64,000 nt of DNA, taken from Dipteronia dyeriana. Taxonomy: Eukaryota; Streptophyta; Magnoliopsida; Sapindales; Sapindaceae. The stretch covers positions 15,144,001-15,208,000 of the forward strand of contig CM065296.1 in NCBI GenBank assembly GCA_032871835.1. The letters run 5' to 3'. Below the pieces are notes generated by a model that did no database searches, was not told where the DNA came from, and saw only the letters and a list, made by a program, of their open reading frames with translations. The translations under genes and the position numbers were made by a program. Below are positions 28,081 through 40,400 of this stretch, one piece after another; position 1 is the first letter of the stretch, and every line of letters begins with the position of its first letter.

Positions 28081-29633
28081 TTATTACAGTAAAAATTGAT
28101 ATTGGTCATTGCATTTATTGCCTATTGTAATGGCTTGGACCAATACATCCATCCGTAGAACCTTATGTCTAATAGGACAACCACCACACAAGAAGCTGAC
28201 ACCCAAAGTGATGTCGGTATTGACACAGCAAATGTAGCTAGTGTTGGCACTGGTGCTAGGAATGTGATCATCATTCCAAAATCTGTTACACAGTGTGAAC
28301 ATAAATGGCACACATCAATATCTTAAAAATTATGCAACAGAGCCTGTTCCAATTGCTGCCATGTCATTCAGTGTTGCCATGAAACTAAGGAATTTCACCC
28401 AATAACCATGATACTGGGTAGAAGGCTGGAAGCTACATTTCCAGCCCATTTCTCTCGGAAGTTACACACTTAACACCAAACTTTTCCATGTATTCAATTT
28501 GGAAATACCAAGAACCCATCAGGGGACCTATCATTATGCATCCTGTAAGTCTACCATATGTATACAGTATATTGCACATTCCTCTACAATAATCTTTGGG
28601 TTCTTAGAAGTACCCAAATATCTTTCCATGGATAGGCAGTTGGCTAAGTAGCATAGGGATCCTTTGATTGTTTGTTCTTATTTTTGAAATTTCACTGTTA
28701 ATCTCTTGCAAAAGAGCTACCCATTCTTCTTATTCCCCAGCCAAGTGCCCCCATGATATAGCTAACTGGACTTTCTAGGGCTCTTGGGAATTGATATAAA
28801 ATAATCCAGCATTATTATATCACAGTTAGATCCAACTGGGGAAAATATATGCTTGATGCCCTTCCTTCGTTGAAATGAGGGCCATGTCAAAGAAGGATAT
28901 TGTGCATACATTATGTGTTAGAGAGGCAGTTATGCTCGGACCTGAATTTGACACTTGAGAAAGGATATCGAGGATGGTCAAAGTTCCTCTGGTATCAAGG
29001 CCGAATACTTGTTCTTCAAGAAGAAGAATACAGTACTTATAGATCTATAAGGCTTTACAATGCATGTAAAGCCTTATAGATCTGTTAGATCACTGCTGAT
29101 TAATGATGATTATGCTGATGCAGATGAAGCTCAGATTTACATGGGAAAACATTGTGCTTCTCTTTTGTTAGGATACATTAGGGTTTATTCTTATGGTTGA
29201 TGCAAGAATGCCTGAACTACACATGCCTGGTATGAAACACTAGGACCTTCCATTTCAAATTTTTACTCTTCGATAACTAAACAGTTAAGTTTTCATACTC
29301 TTGTATGATGAAAATAACCTGCTATTTGATGACTATTTTCTGATTTAACTAGTATTGCTGCACCAGAGAAGGCTCTGCCATGAATCTGGTGTAGGTTGTG
29401 AATAATGAAATGGTAGATTCAAGACCTTGTACACTTTGTGAATAGCTAATATTAAATGGCAGATACATTAGTATACTACTATTTCTTGTTGATTAGAAAA
29501 TAGCCAATATAACCACAAAACTAGAGTCAAATTTTCATTAATCAAGAAAATGACTCTCTTAACAACTCTAAAAGGGTACAAAGCCATTTATATACATTAG
29601 CAAAAAAAGCAACCTGAATTAACTAACTAAATT
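28081..29633. other. Intergenic DNA between the gypsy element and a SINE; possible relic coding pieces
   Basis: No intact gene. Around 28870-29110, one plus-strand frame gives protein-like but stop-interrupted text (KDIVHTLCVREAVMLGPEFDT, then ERISRMVKVPL after a stop). I do not recognise the family. It could be a decayed gene fragment or chance. Confidence 0.3.
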
Positions 29634-29648
29634 CAAGAATCTGCATCA

Positions 29649-29781
29649 ATTTTTTTTTTTTAAGTATTACACTGTTACATAAATTCGGGGTTCGGGGTTT
29701 TTTTTTAAAGGGGAGGACTTGAACCCGCTACCTTGTAGTGCAAGTGTGAGGGGTTTACCACCGGACTAACTTCATCTCGTC
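29649..29781 (-). mobile_element. tRNA-derived SINE, minus strand
   Basis: Flanked by a perfect 15-bp duplication CAAGAATCTGCATCA (29634-29648 and 29782-29796), with a T run at the left end (29650-29660; a poly-A tail on the minus strand). Read on the minus strand it has an A box TTAGTCCGGTGGTAAAC and a B box GGGTTCAAGTCC. The same pattern recurs, without clear duplications, near 52250 and 63790. Confidence 0.85.
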
Positions 29782-29796
29782 CAAGAATCTGCATCA

Positions 29797-30239
29797 TTGA
29801 AATAAATAAAACATTAAATGATTAAACAAAACAGAGGAATAATTAAATGGTTAAACAAAAACAAGGAATAATTTATGAGTATATGCCCCCTGCTGCCTTA
29901 TTATATTTGAAACCAACATGGAGATTAATTCATCTTTCTTATTTTTCTTCTTTTTGAGCATTGGATGTTTTTTATTTACCTCATCTTTCTTGCACTCAAC
30001 TTGGAGTCGAATATGACCTTGTGCCTGCTTTAACATTGAGTATACGTATGAGGCATGCTAATGCTTGATATCTTGAAGTCCCACAGAAAGGTTTTGCATT
30101 TTCTTCATTGTTTATAGATATTCCTGTGACCGCATCACCAATTTGAATCCATCTTGTACTCTCAAGTCTCAACTCCCCCCTACTTTCGTAGAAAGCTTGG
30201 CTACCACAAATTCTTCAATTAAAGAATTCATGAATGTGT
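29797..30239. other. Intergenic DNA before the nested LTR elements
   Basis: Nothing recognisable. It ends with TGTGT (30235-30239), the probable left target duplication of the LTR element that follows. Confidence 0.35.
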
Positions 30240-30520
30240 TGTTAAAGTCAACTATTAATCAATGTGTCAATCAACTACAATCTATTAGAATATTCTCAAT
30301 TATGATTGTATAGTTGACTTATTCCATTTATGGTTGTGATTTTATAGTTGACTTTAGAGTAATTAGCTATAGTTGACTATAGAGTAATTAGTTTGATTGT
30401 AGAATAATTAGCTCGATTGTTTCCTATTGTAATTAGTTGAATATTGCTTTCCATATTGTAATTCCCCTATATTTCTTCCTATATGGAGAAGAATAAAATA
30501 TCAAAGCATTACTTTGATCA
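30240..30520 (+). repeat. 5' LTR of element A (281 bp)
   Basis: Begins TGTTAAAGTC and ends ATCA. The same sequence, diverged, is found in two parts, about 31816-31898 and 36487-36730, either side of element B. It contains several ATAGTTGACT and AGAGTAATTAG sub-repeats. Confidence 0.85.
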
Positions 30521-31254
30521 TGGTATCAAAGCCTAAAAATCTTTTTTTAGGTCTTTTTTCAACTATTGTGCCTTTTTTTTTTTTTACTGTACTTTTGCTA
30601 TAGAACTATTGCCTATTTTCTGATAAGTCTCACAGTCAGCCCTTCTATCACCAACCACCGGTGTCACCTCCTCTCCGACTGCCGACCAATCTACCGGCGT
30701 TGTGCAACCGTCGACCATCTTACCAGAACCTAGTGACCCGCGTCGCCTCTTTCTCTTACCAGCGATCGTCGTCGCTTCTTCGCTTCTACTAGCGACCGGC
30801 ATCTACCATAGGCCGTGCTTCTCAATTTGCCTCTTCGACTGTCGGCTCACCTTCTTAACGCGTCGTCGTCTTACCTGGCCAAATAGTTGCTAGATTTTCC
30901 GTTTCCGACCAATTTCGGGTATTTTTTTCTTGTAAGTTCTTTACTTTCGTGGCTACTGCTGCAATGACAAATCCCAGTGAAGACTCAGATATGTCCAACC
31001 CACCGGTACCACCTACAATACTCCCTCGGGTTTATTCTCATGATAACTCTTCTAAAATTGAGATTAATCCGGATGGATCAAACTATCCTATAAAGGGTCC
31101 ATGATTTTTGCAACCTTCTTTTCTCTCCAGCGACGACTTGCAACTCATGAACTATATGTTTGATGGCTTTCTTAGTCTGGTTTTGGGTACCATAAGACCG
31201 GATTGCCCTTTTCAAAATTGTCTTTACAATTTCTCTTATTAAAAAAAGACTATG

Positions 31255-31500
31255 TCAAGTCGTTTCATCAGCCACTCTGTCAAGCCATTTTATCGGCAGT
31301 TCTGTCAAGTCGTTTATCTACAACTCTATCAAGTTGTTTACCCAGCCACTCTGTCAAGCCATTTATCTACAACTATGTCAAGTTGTTTACTCGGCCACTC
31401 CATCTACCTGTGTTCTTGGCAACTCTGCCAAGTTGTTTACTCGGCCATTCCATCAAGCCGTTTATTTGCAACTCTTGTTAAGTTGTTTCCTCGGCCACTC
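31255..31500. repeat. Imperfect tandem repeat in element A interior
   Basis: Units built on TGTCAAGTTGTTTACTCGG and CCACTCTGTCAAGCCATTTA alternate about ten times. Three overlapping frames remain open across it, an effect of repetition; no known protein is seen. Confidence 0.75.
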
Positions 31501-31898
31501 CATACAATCTTTTAGAGGACTGACCATCACAACTCTAAACGAAAAAACTATTCTGTCTCCTCATCTTGAGTTTGAGAGGGGGTCTTTATCCCAAGCTGTG
31601 CATTGAATATATCAATGCTCCAGCTTGAGGGGGAGTGTTAAAGTCAACTGTTAATCAAGGTGTCAATTAGCTATAATATATTAGAATATTCTCAATTATT
31701 GTTATGACTCAGAAATATTGATTATATGTTTCCATTTTTATATTACTTTTTCATTTAAGTTTTTCTATATCTTTGTCCCAAGTTGGGCATTGAATATATC
31801 TATGGTCTAGCTCAAGAGGGAGTGTTAAAGTCAACTGTTAATCAAGGTGTCAATTAGCTACAATATATTAGAATATTCTCAATTATGGTTATGAATGT

Positions 31899-32160
31899 TG
31901 TGAAATTTGGTGAGAAGTTTTAGTTACTTCTTTTCACATATTTTTATCCAATGCAAAAATGCCAGAAATAAATACATCCTTAGAGATAACAACCTAACAA
32001 ACTAAACTACTAGATAATGACTATCCTCCTTGGAAAAACTGACTCAACCTTACCTCCTACTAACTGCCTAACACTGAGATATCTAGGAAACAGCCTTCCA
32101 TTATCTCTTATTCAAACATAAGTTTAACTAAAAGGATGAAGTAACTAATTAATTCCAACA
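31899..32160 (-). repeat. 3' LTR of copia element B
   Basis: Near-identical to 36224-36486; differences are scattered single bases and one short indel in a T run. Confidence 0.92.
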
Positions 32161-32164
32161 CCCC

Positions 32165-35100
32165 CACTCAAGTTGGGTTGTTGATGTTAATCAGACCCAA
32201 CTTGGAACTTAAGTCTTCAAATAACTGTCTAGGTAGTGCCTTTGTCAGAATGTCTCTTATTTGTAGTGCTGTAGGAGTGTGAACCAGCTTGATACTTCCT
32301 GCTTCTAATTTCTCCTTTATAAAATGTCAGTCAATTTCCACATGTTTTGTCTTGTCATGATGGACAAGATTTTTTGCTAGTCCAATAGCTTATTGATTGT
32401 CACAGAACAGTTTCATGGTACCATCAATCGGAATTTTCAGCTCTAATAATCTCCTTAGCCAAATCCCTTCACATATCCCATGTGCCATTGCCTGAAACTC
32501 TACCTCTGCACTGCTTCGGGAAACCACTGCTTGCTTCTTGCTTTGTCAAGTGATAAGGTTGCCCCATACATAAGTGTAATACCCAGTTGTAGACCTTCGG
32601 TCTATGGTGGATCCTGCCCAGTCAGCATTTGAGTACAAAGCAATGTCTCTGCTAGTCCCCCTTTTAAAGAACAGACCTTTACCTGGAGTCTTTTTTAAAT
32701 ACCTCAGAATTCGGTATACAGCCTTCATGTGTTCTTCACTGGGTTTGTTCATAAATTGACTTACATTACTCATTGCAAAACCAATGTCATGTCTGGTGTG
32801 AGAGAGGTAAATCAGTTTGCCTACTAACCTCTGATATCTTCCCTTGTCTACTGGAGCACTTTCTTCTATAGACCCAAGCTTGGTTGAACTGTCCATGGGT
32901 GTATCAGCAGGTTTACACCGTCATTCCTGTCTCCTTGAGCAAGTCTAACACGTACTTGTGTTGAGAAACCGACAGTCCCTTTCTTGATCTAGCAATTTCC
33001 ATTCCCAAGAAAAACTTTAGACCCCCGAGATCCTTAATTTCAAATTCTGATGTAAGAAACATCTTCAGCCTTTTTATTCCTTCTTCATTACCAGTCAGGA
33101 TGATATCATCCACATACACAATAAGAACGGTTATTTTACCTCCTGCCGCATGTTTTACAAACATAGTATGGTCAGTCTGACATTGTAGGAAGCTGAAATT
33201 CTTCACTACCTTGGTAAATCTGTCGAACCAAGCTCGTGGGGACTGCTTCAGACCATACAAAGATTTCCGAAGTCTGCAGACTTTGTTGAGACTTGTGTGT
33301 CTCAAGACTAGGAGGAATTTCCATATAGACTACCTCCTCAAGATCGCCATTTAGAAAGGCGTTCTTCACATCTAATTGGTGTAACGACCAGTCCAAGTTT
33401 GTTGCCTATGAGAGAAGTACCCGAATAGTGTTGAGTTTGGCAACCAGTGCAAAGGTTTCCCGGTCTATGCCATATGATTGGGTAAATCCTTTTGCAACCA
33501 GGCGTGTTTTAAACATCTCAACACTTCCATCGACCTTGTGTTTGACAGTAAATATCCACTTGCACCCCACTATGTTTTTTCCCTTCGGCAGGTCCGTGAG
33601 TTCCCATGTCCCGTTTTTCTCTAGTGCCTTTACTTTGTCTTGCATAGCAGCTCTCCATTCTGGTATTCTTAGAGCCTCATGTACATTATTAGGTGTTTGT
33701 ATAGTTGAAACATTGGCCACAAACCCCCGGAAATTAGGTGACAACCCGTTGTAGGAAATATAATTGCACATAGGATAGAGTGGATTTTTCCTGCATTCTC
33801 TTACCCCTTTCCTTAATGCAATGGGTCTGTCATCATCATTAGAACTGCTCTCATTTTGGATTGGTTCAGAACTGATGTAGTTTTTGTCATTTTTTGTTAC
33901 AGCTTCTAACTCTATCTCTGTTTCAGTTTCCAAATTCAAATTTTTAACTAAACCTTTGACTTGGTAATTTGGTTTAGGGTCATGGGCTGTCTTGAGATGT
34001 GTTTGGTGCTCTATTGCTTCTTGTGCCCGTTTCCTCCTTGTATAGACAATGAACTCTTTTTGATTAACAGATTGTGTAGGTTTAGGAGACTGATTCTGGA
34101 TAGGTTGACTTGGACAGTTGGATTGACTTGGACTATTAGACTCTAGAGTTTGAGTAGGACTAGGAGACTGATTCTGGATAGGATGACTTGGACTGTTAGA
34201 CCCTAGAGTTTGAGTAGGACTAAAAGACTTAGAGTTGTGAGAATAATCAGATAAGTCTTTAGAATGATTAGATAACTCTATGGGTTTGTGATAAGATGAC
34301 ACATCATGATAATTACTTGACTCAATAGGAGTAAGTTCTTCAATAAACGATACAAACCATCGTGCTCCAATGATTGTTGTTGACCCTGGAAGGACCCCAT
34401 ACATCACTGTGAATAACAGTAAAAGGGTATGAGGATTTATAAATCTGTTTTGGGAAAGATTGTCGAGTGTGTTTGGCCAATTGACATATGTCACAGTGTA
34501 AAGAACCCGAGTTTTTATTATTAAACAGTGAAGGAAACATCTTTTTGAGGTACATCAGATTTGGGTGACCTAGGCAAAAATGCCATAACATGATTTCACT
34601 GTCTTTTTTGACTCTAGACTCAGACTGACTTAATTGACTAACTTGACTCATAAACGACACATGTTCCGTTGATTGAGGTTGTCTATCTGGACTATTTTTT
34701 ACTTGAAGCATAGAGTCCCGAAGACACCTTAGCACTGCCAATCGTCCTCCCCGAATTCAAGTCCTGAAATTCACAAACATGGGAAGTAAACTTAGCAAAT
34801 CAATTCAATTCCTGTGTCAGTTTACTTACAGATAGTAGATTACAATCCAACTTAGGCACTAACAGTACATCAGTCAGTGTTAACTTGTCTGAAACTATTA
34901 CTGTTCCAGTACCCTCCACCTTAGATAACAATCCATATGCAATTCGAACTTTAGAATTTCCATTTGAAGGATAAAACTTCTGAAACAGTTTCATGTCTCC
35001 AGTCATGTGGTCTGAAGCCCCAGAGTCTACAATCCACATATTGGAATCTTCCTTTTTTATATTTAGGGCATTTGAAATTGTACCTTTTTGTTCTAGAAGT

Positions 35101-36186
35101 CCAGTTCCAATTGAAGGTGGAGACACTGTGTTCTGTATTGGTTGGTTGAACATTCTGTGCAGTATTTTCATTTGTTCTCTGCTGAAAACATTTCATTTAA
35201 ATCTCTCTTTGTTTGATTTTCAGCACTAATAACCAGATTACCACAACTGTCCCTGTAATTGGTGAAGCGATTTGGTTTCCAATCAGTCGGCTTCCTATGT
35301 AACTTCCCGCATGTTTCCTTAGTGTGACCTGTTCTGTGGCAGTGTTCGCACCAAGGTCTCCCTTTTCTTTGCGGATTTTCATTTGAGTAGGCTTGTGTCC
35401 CTCTGCTTGCAAGGGCTGAACTTTCTGAAGTATTAGGAGATCTTTCGGTCTTTGCTTGTGTAGCCATCATAACTCTCTTTCGACTTTCCTCTCTTCGAAC
35501 CTCAGAAAAAACTTCACGAATTTTTGGAAGTGGTGTAATTCCTAGAACTCTTCCTCTTACTTCATCCAGGTTTTGGTTCAAGCCTAATAAAAACTTGAAA
35601 ATCCTCTTCTGCTCCACAATTGCTTTGTGAAGAACTTCATCTTTAGAGCATGTCCACCGATACTTCTCAAACATATCTAGTTGCTGCCAATGGCGTGCAA
35701 GGTTGTTAAAATAATGAACAGTAGAAAGATCTCCTTGCCGGAGTTCATTGAGTGTTTTTTCGATTCCAAATAGTTCTGACATGTTATCATTATTGGAGTA
35801 TGTTTCTTTAGCAGCATCCCAGATCTCCTTTCGTAGAGTAGAAAATTTTCTCCAACGTCAATGTTCATCAAATTGATGAGCCAAGACATTACTAGGTTAT
35901 TTTCTGTTTTCCACTGCTTGAATATTGGGTCCTCCTTTGTTGGTGCCATAGCTACTCTAGTGATGTAGTCATCCTTTCCTTTTCCACATATAAGCATGGA
36001 TACGGATTGAGACCACTGGAGGTAGTTATGTCCATTCAACTTATGACCTGTGATGGGCATATGCGGATGGTGGGGATTGTCTGACCCACCACCTCCATTA
36101 TTGTTGCCAGATGATATAGGAACAGGTTCTGGGTTGGATGTGATTTCTGCAGATGAACTAGGAGTGTCCATCCCGTTTTTGGCCAT
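32165..36186 (-). pseudogene. Copia gag-pol remnant lacking the integrase catalytic core
   Basis: Starts MAKNGMDTPSSSAE (36186) with the copia gag block HKLNGHNYLQWSQSV. After a frameshift come NLARHWQQLDMFE and a zinc knuckle CEHCHRTGHTKETC (about 35330). The protease site is intact: WIVDSGASDHMTG (about 35010). The integrase N-terminal zinc module is present (LWHFCLGHPN, then CDICQLAKHTRQSFP, about 34600-34460) up to HSDVWGPSRV, but near 34345 the frame passes directly from RWFVSFI to EELTPIESSN. The DDE core and the region up to the linker, several hundred codons in full-length relatives, are missing. RT ([43 protein letters not shown]) and RNase H (NADWAGSTIDRRSTTGY) follow with a few frameshifts and stops. 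This copy could not integrate on its own. Confidence 0.9.
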
Positions 36187-36223
36187 TTGGAAGGTGTAGG
36201 TTTCAGAGAGTGCTTTGATACCA

Positions 36224-36486
36224 TGTGAAATTTGGTGAGAAGTTTTAGTTACTTCTTTTCACTTATTTTTTATCCAAGGCAAAAATGCCAGAAATAAATA
36301 CATCCTTGGAGATAACAACCTAACAAACTAAACTACTAGATAATGACTATCCTCCTAGGTAAAATTGACTCAACCTTACCTCCTACTAACTGCCTAACAC
36401 TGAGATATCTAGGAAACAACCTTCCATTATCTCTTATTCAAACATAAGTTTAACTAAAAGGATAAAGTAACTAATTAATTCCAACA
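36224..36486 (-). repeat. 5' LTR of copia element B
   Basis: Bounded by the primer-binding site at 36223 and downwards. Short LTRs of about 260 bp are usual for copia elements. Confidence 0.92.
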
Positions 36487-36849
36487 ATTTTATAGTTGAC
36501 TTATTCTCATTTATGGTTGTGATTGTATAGTTGACTTTAGAGTAATTAGCTATAGGTCTATAGTTGACTATAGAGTAATTAGCTTGATTGTAGAATAATT
36601 AGCTTGATTGTTTCCTATTGTAATTAGTTGACTAGTGCTTTCCATATTGTAATTCCTCTATATATTTCCTTATATATGGAGAAGAATAAAACATCAAAGC
36701 ATTACTTTGATCTTAGAATTACTTTGATCATGTGGTTCATATAGTCAGATAACCTGGAGAAGAGAAATTGACATTTCTTTGCTCTTAAATCCGCAAAATG
36801 CATCTGTTTCTCTTAGAAAAGTAGCAGACTCATTTTGTGGTAAATTGAT

Positions 36850-37420
36850 TTATGTACCTGTTTCGTCTGGGTTGCGTATCAATCGAGCAGTGGTACTTGG
36901 ATGCTGTTTTAAGGACAATCCAAGACGAGGCTCACTTTCCAGTAACACTTAACAAGTTCATCTAAGGTCATGGGTGTTGCTCCCGGTGTCATATACTGTA
37001 ACCAACTCCTGCTACTATATCTTCAAGAAACTTACCAGAACACAATATGGCCATTGCCTAATAATATCCCTATCAAAAAGATTGAACACTTCCTCTGAAA
37101 GTTGGGTCAGTGACATAATTGCAGAAAAATGTTGAACCCTGCCAAATGCTCTTATGGCATCCACTAGATCATATGTAGCTGCTAGATCTGATACTGCTGC
37201 AGTGCTTCTCCAGTGAGTTTGTTTTCTCTGTCTTTCAAGCTTAAAATTTCTAGCACATACTCCAGAAATGGTTCTTGTCCCTCCACAACTGCATGAGCAA
37301 AAAAATTCCTAATCTGAGGGGTGAAGTTCTCTGGCTGGCCCTGAGTACAGTCCCTTGCGGACTCATGTGTCTCTCGAACTGTTAGAAAGCCAGTTACAAG
37401 AGAATTAAGATTGTTAATCT
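36850..37420 (-). pseudogene. Stop-interrupted coding-like fragment, family not recognised
   Basis: On the minus strand, 37360-37200 reads protein-like (ENFTPQIRNFFAHAVVEGQ, then PFLEYVLEILSLKDRENK), shifts frame, and continues as AATYDLVDAIRAFGRVQHFS and LSEEVFNLFDRDIIRQWPY to about 37045. A further piece lies at 36900-36960 (DELVKCYWKVSLVLDCP). The frame is broken and splice signals are not clear. It looks like the relic of a spliced gene rather than a transposon, but I cannot name it. It may continue to about 38010, where another open stretch occurs on the same strand. Confidence 0.35.
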
Positions 37421-40400
37421 AGAATCTTTAGTTTCATAAAGTTCATTATGATTGTTTGTGAAAAACAAATTCCGGAACTTAGTAGCTAAAGTAGTGAGAG
37501 ACTTTGTTGATATCTGATAAACATCAGTTATGTAGTTGAATGAAATTCTTGCTCATTTTAGTCTTCTCTGGTCTACTAACAATTTGGTCAGATGATGGTA
37601 ATACAAAATCATGCGATAAGATGAAAGGTGCATTTTGGAGTACTTTTGTTTAAAGTGTTTTTGAGTAAAGGTATTTTTTGTAAAATCATCTTATTGAGCT
37701 TTCTGATAAAACACATATCAGAAAGTACTTCTCAAAATAGTATCTATATGATCTACAACGAATTTTAATTATAAGCATCCACATACATATCGCTTTTGCA
37801 TATAAGCATATATTTTGGTTACAGGTTGCAGGTTACAGAAACTTATCAGTCTACTGAGAAAAACTCCTGAAGCACTATGTAGTAGAAGAGTCATTGAACC
37901 AGGCATAATGTAGAGAATCTGCAACCAAGTTGAATCCTTACCCTGAAGAAGAAGAAGAAGAGTGTTTAGTGGCCCAACAAACCATCCCACAAGTTTTGTT
38001 TCCAAATGTTTCATAATTCCTTCTCAGTAATCTCAAACTTCCTTGAGACACTTTAACCAGCTGCAAAATATGCCAATAGTATTGGAATCTAACGGTTTAA
38101 AGAACACATGGAGATCTGTTAATGCAAAGAGGAATGAATCTCTTTCCAAGGTTGAGTTCTTAGTTCCTTGATCATTTGATGGGGGTAAAACATACGAGCT
38201 TTTTTGTTTTTAATTTTTGGCAAAACAATATAAAATCAGAAATAAATCCATCTGTAAGATGAGATTTGATATCCAGGTTCTTAGATGTCCCACACTAGAG
38301 AATAACCAGATAGATCTTTGTGTGTCATGTAATACGTCCACATTTTATATTAAACTAGTCAGGATCCCTTCTCACTAAAGATGCCGGTTTGGTGGTTCAC
38401 ATATATCCATCCGATAGGGTTCTCAGTTCTCACATAAAGAACATAAATATTGATATAAACAAAATCCGAACCTTATTGGGTTACAGTATGTTGATTTGTA
38501 AGCTGACTAAATAGTAAGCTATACTATAAAAAAATGAAAATTGGGATATTAAACTAAGGTTTCAGGTTGGTCCAAAAGTTTTTTCTTTTACTATCTTATA
38601 CATGAATATTCATCCACGAAACTAAGCGACCAATGAAGTGAATGTGATAGATTGATACTTTTTCATTTGAATGAGCATAAGAGAAGGTCAAAATGTATAT
38701 AGAATTAGATTTTAGACTGTTCAACTAAAAATGCTTCGACACTTTAGAAGGGTTCATGTTGGGTTAGACTGATGAGTCACATCAAAGTCTCTAATCATGG
38801 TTAGTTACTTCGTAAAACATTCCTAAACTAGTTTTTATATATGCTCTTAATACAAGTCTCTTTCAACTACAGATGTATTTTGGATTGAAAAGTTTGAAAA
38901 TAAAACTATACAAGTAATTTGTATACCTAAAGCAACAGAAGTTGTGTACGTTAAATGAACCTGGTTGATCAATTCATCGCTCACCGGATTGATTGATTCA
39001 TCACTCGTTTTTATTACAATTACAAGTATGTCTGTGTTATGCACTCTTAATCATCAACTTTTCTTAGCATATGGTTGTGTTGTTTCAGATAGACTGTGAT
39101 TAGTTATAAATCATCTTTGTATCATGATATAACATAAGTAATGATTTAATTAAAGATTGTGTTATAGGGGGACGTTAGAAATCCCTTTTAAGGGCACACA
39201 TTAAGAGAGGACACATTAATTAAATATAGTGTTGTAACCTCAAGAAAGGTCCTTTTTACATTAAATTAAAATATTCATTAATTCAGGATTAATAGGCTTA
39301 CTTGAAATGTTTAAAAAAAAATCCCCTAATACATGTTCTATCATTCAACACTCTTCATGACATGCTAGCTACTCGGAACCATTCTCAATTTTATATATGA
39401 CGAGAGAGACCATCCAAATTCAATTTCAGGCAAAAAGTGAGATCAAAGTAGGGCCTGATCATGTTTCACCAATATAAGCTATGAAAGAAACTGAACACAA
39501 AATTTTGGCAATTATATTGGTCATTTACCAAAGCACTAAAGATATGCTTTTTGATGACTAAAAATTGGAAAACAAGTATTCAAATGAAAATCCACTACGA
39601 GGAGAATGGTCAATGTCTGAACAAGCTTTCTTTTTGTGTATTGAATGCTGATGAAGATGAAAGTAGATGGTCATGCTGTTCAATGCTGATTACTTTGGAT
39701 CAGGTTACAAGCTGTTGTAAAAATTTCAGGTGCTGGACCTTGAATTCTCAGTTGTTATATGAATCTAATGAATGATATTTTGTACGAACAAAACTAGGCC
39801 GTATTTTAAACGTTTTGTTTGAAGTGGCATATTCTAATTTAACAGATGGGGGTATGTTAGTGAGACAAGACGTTATGTGCCTCACAACTGACTTCTCCAG
39901 TTTTCTCTTAAACCACCGCCCATTGGAAAGAACCTTTCATTGATGTTTCAATGAACAAGTTAAAGTGATGTGAAGTGACTGTTCTGATCATCTATGGAAC
40001 TTCATATTCAAAGAAATCAACATGCGAGAGGTTTCTTCTAACAAATTACAGAAATTTTGACGGCGGTTTCTGATAAATTTCGAAACCATACAAGCTTTAC
40101 CTTGCTCATGATCAAGTTTATAACAATACCTGTAAAATTCACGACAGGTAAAATGGTCGGCATTTGTCTATGACTCTGATAAACAAGAAACAGGATTGAA
40201 ACAAAGGAAAGTATGGCATCTCCTCTTTTGATACTTCCATCATATGCTGCTATTAAATTGCACGGTTTCGAAGAAGAATGAAACATGCTTGATGAAAAAG
40301 AAATGAAATCGCCTACCATATTAGTGTGAAGTCTAGATGGTAGAAAAGGAAGAAAAAGACGAGCAAATGCGGTCGGAGACAAAAGCAAACAGAAGTTATT

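Larger units (their letters stand above)
31899..36486 (-). mobile_element. Ty1/copia LTR retrotransposon (element B), integrase core deleted
   Basis: LTRs are 36224-36486 (5', 263 bp) and 31899-32160 (3', 262 bp). On the minus strand they start TGTTGGAATTAATTAG and end AAATTTCACA and look about 97% identical by eye. A primer site TGGTATCAAAGCACTC (36208-36223) abuts the 5' LTR and a purine tract GAGTGGGGG (32161-32169) abuts the 3' LTR. Domain order with RT after integrase places it in Ty1/copia. The flanks (AATGT and ATTTT) are not a convincing target duplication. It sits inside the 3' LTR of element A and is therefore younger than A. Confidence 0.92.
30240..36730 (+). mobile_element. Old non-autonomous LTR element (outer element A), split by a copia insertion
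   Basis: The 5' LTR (30240-30520) starts TGTTAAAGTCAAC and ends TTTGATCA, followed by primer site TGGTATCAAAGC (30521-30532). A purine tract GAGGGGGAG precedes a 3' LTR start at 31636, and a tandem repeat of tract plus LTR start follows (CAAGAGGGAG, LTR start at about 31816). The 3' LTR is interrupted by element B (31899-36486) and resumes at 36487-36730. Flanks TGTGT (30235) and TGTGG (36731) match at 4 of 5 bases. The interior (about 1.1 kb) has a possible gag start (about 30962-31105: TNPSEDSDMSNPPVPPTILP) and a minisatellite, but no pol, so it is non-autonomous. Its original full length without element B is about 1.9 kb. Confidence 0.8.

Noticed and set aside
20064..28085. A target duplication for the gypsy element
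   Set aside because: The flanks AGGGT and TTATT do not match; either mutated or the element is recombinant.
30584..30893. Arg/Ser-rich frames on both strands after the element A primer site
   Set aside because: Overlapping opposite frames in a GC-richer leader of an LTR element; no domain seen.
31894..36491. A 5-bp target duplication for copia element B
   Set aside because: AATGT and ATTTT match at only three of five bases; LTR borders are still sound from the primer site and purine tract.
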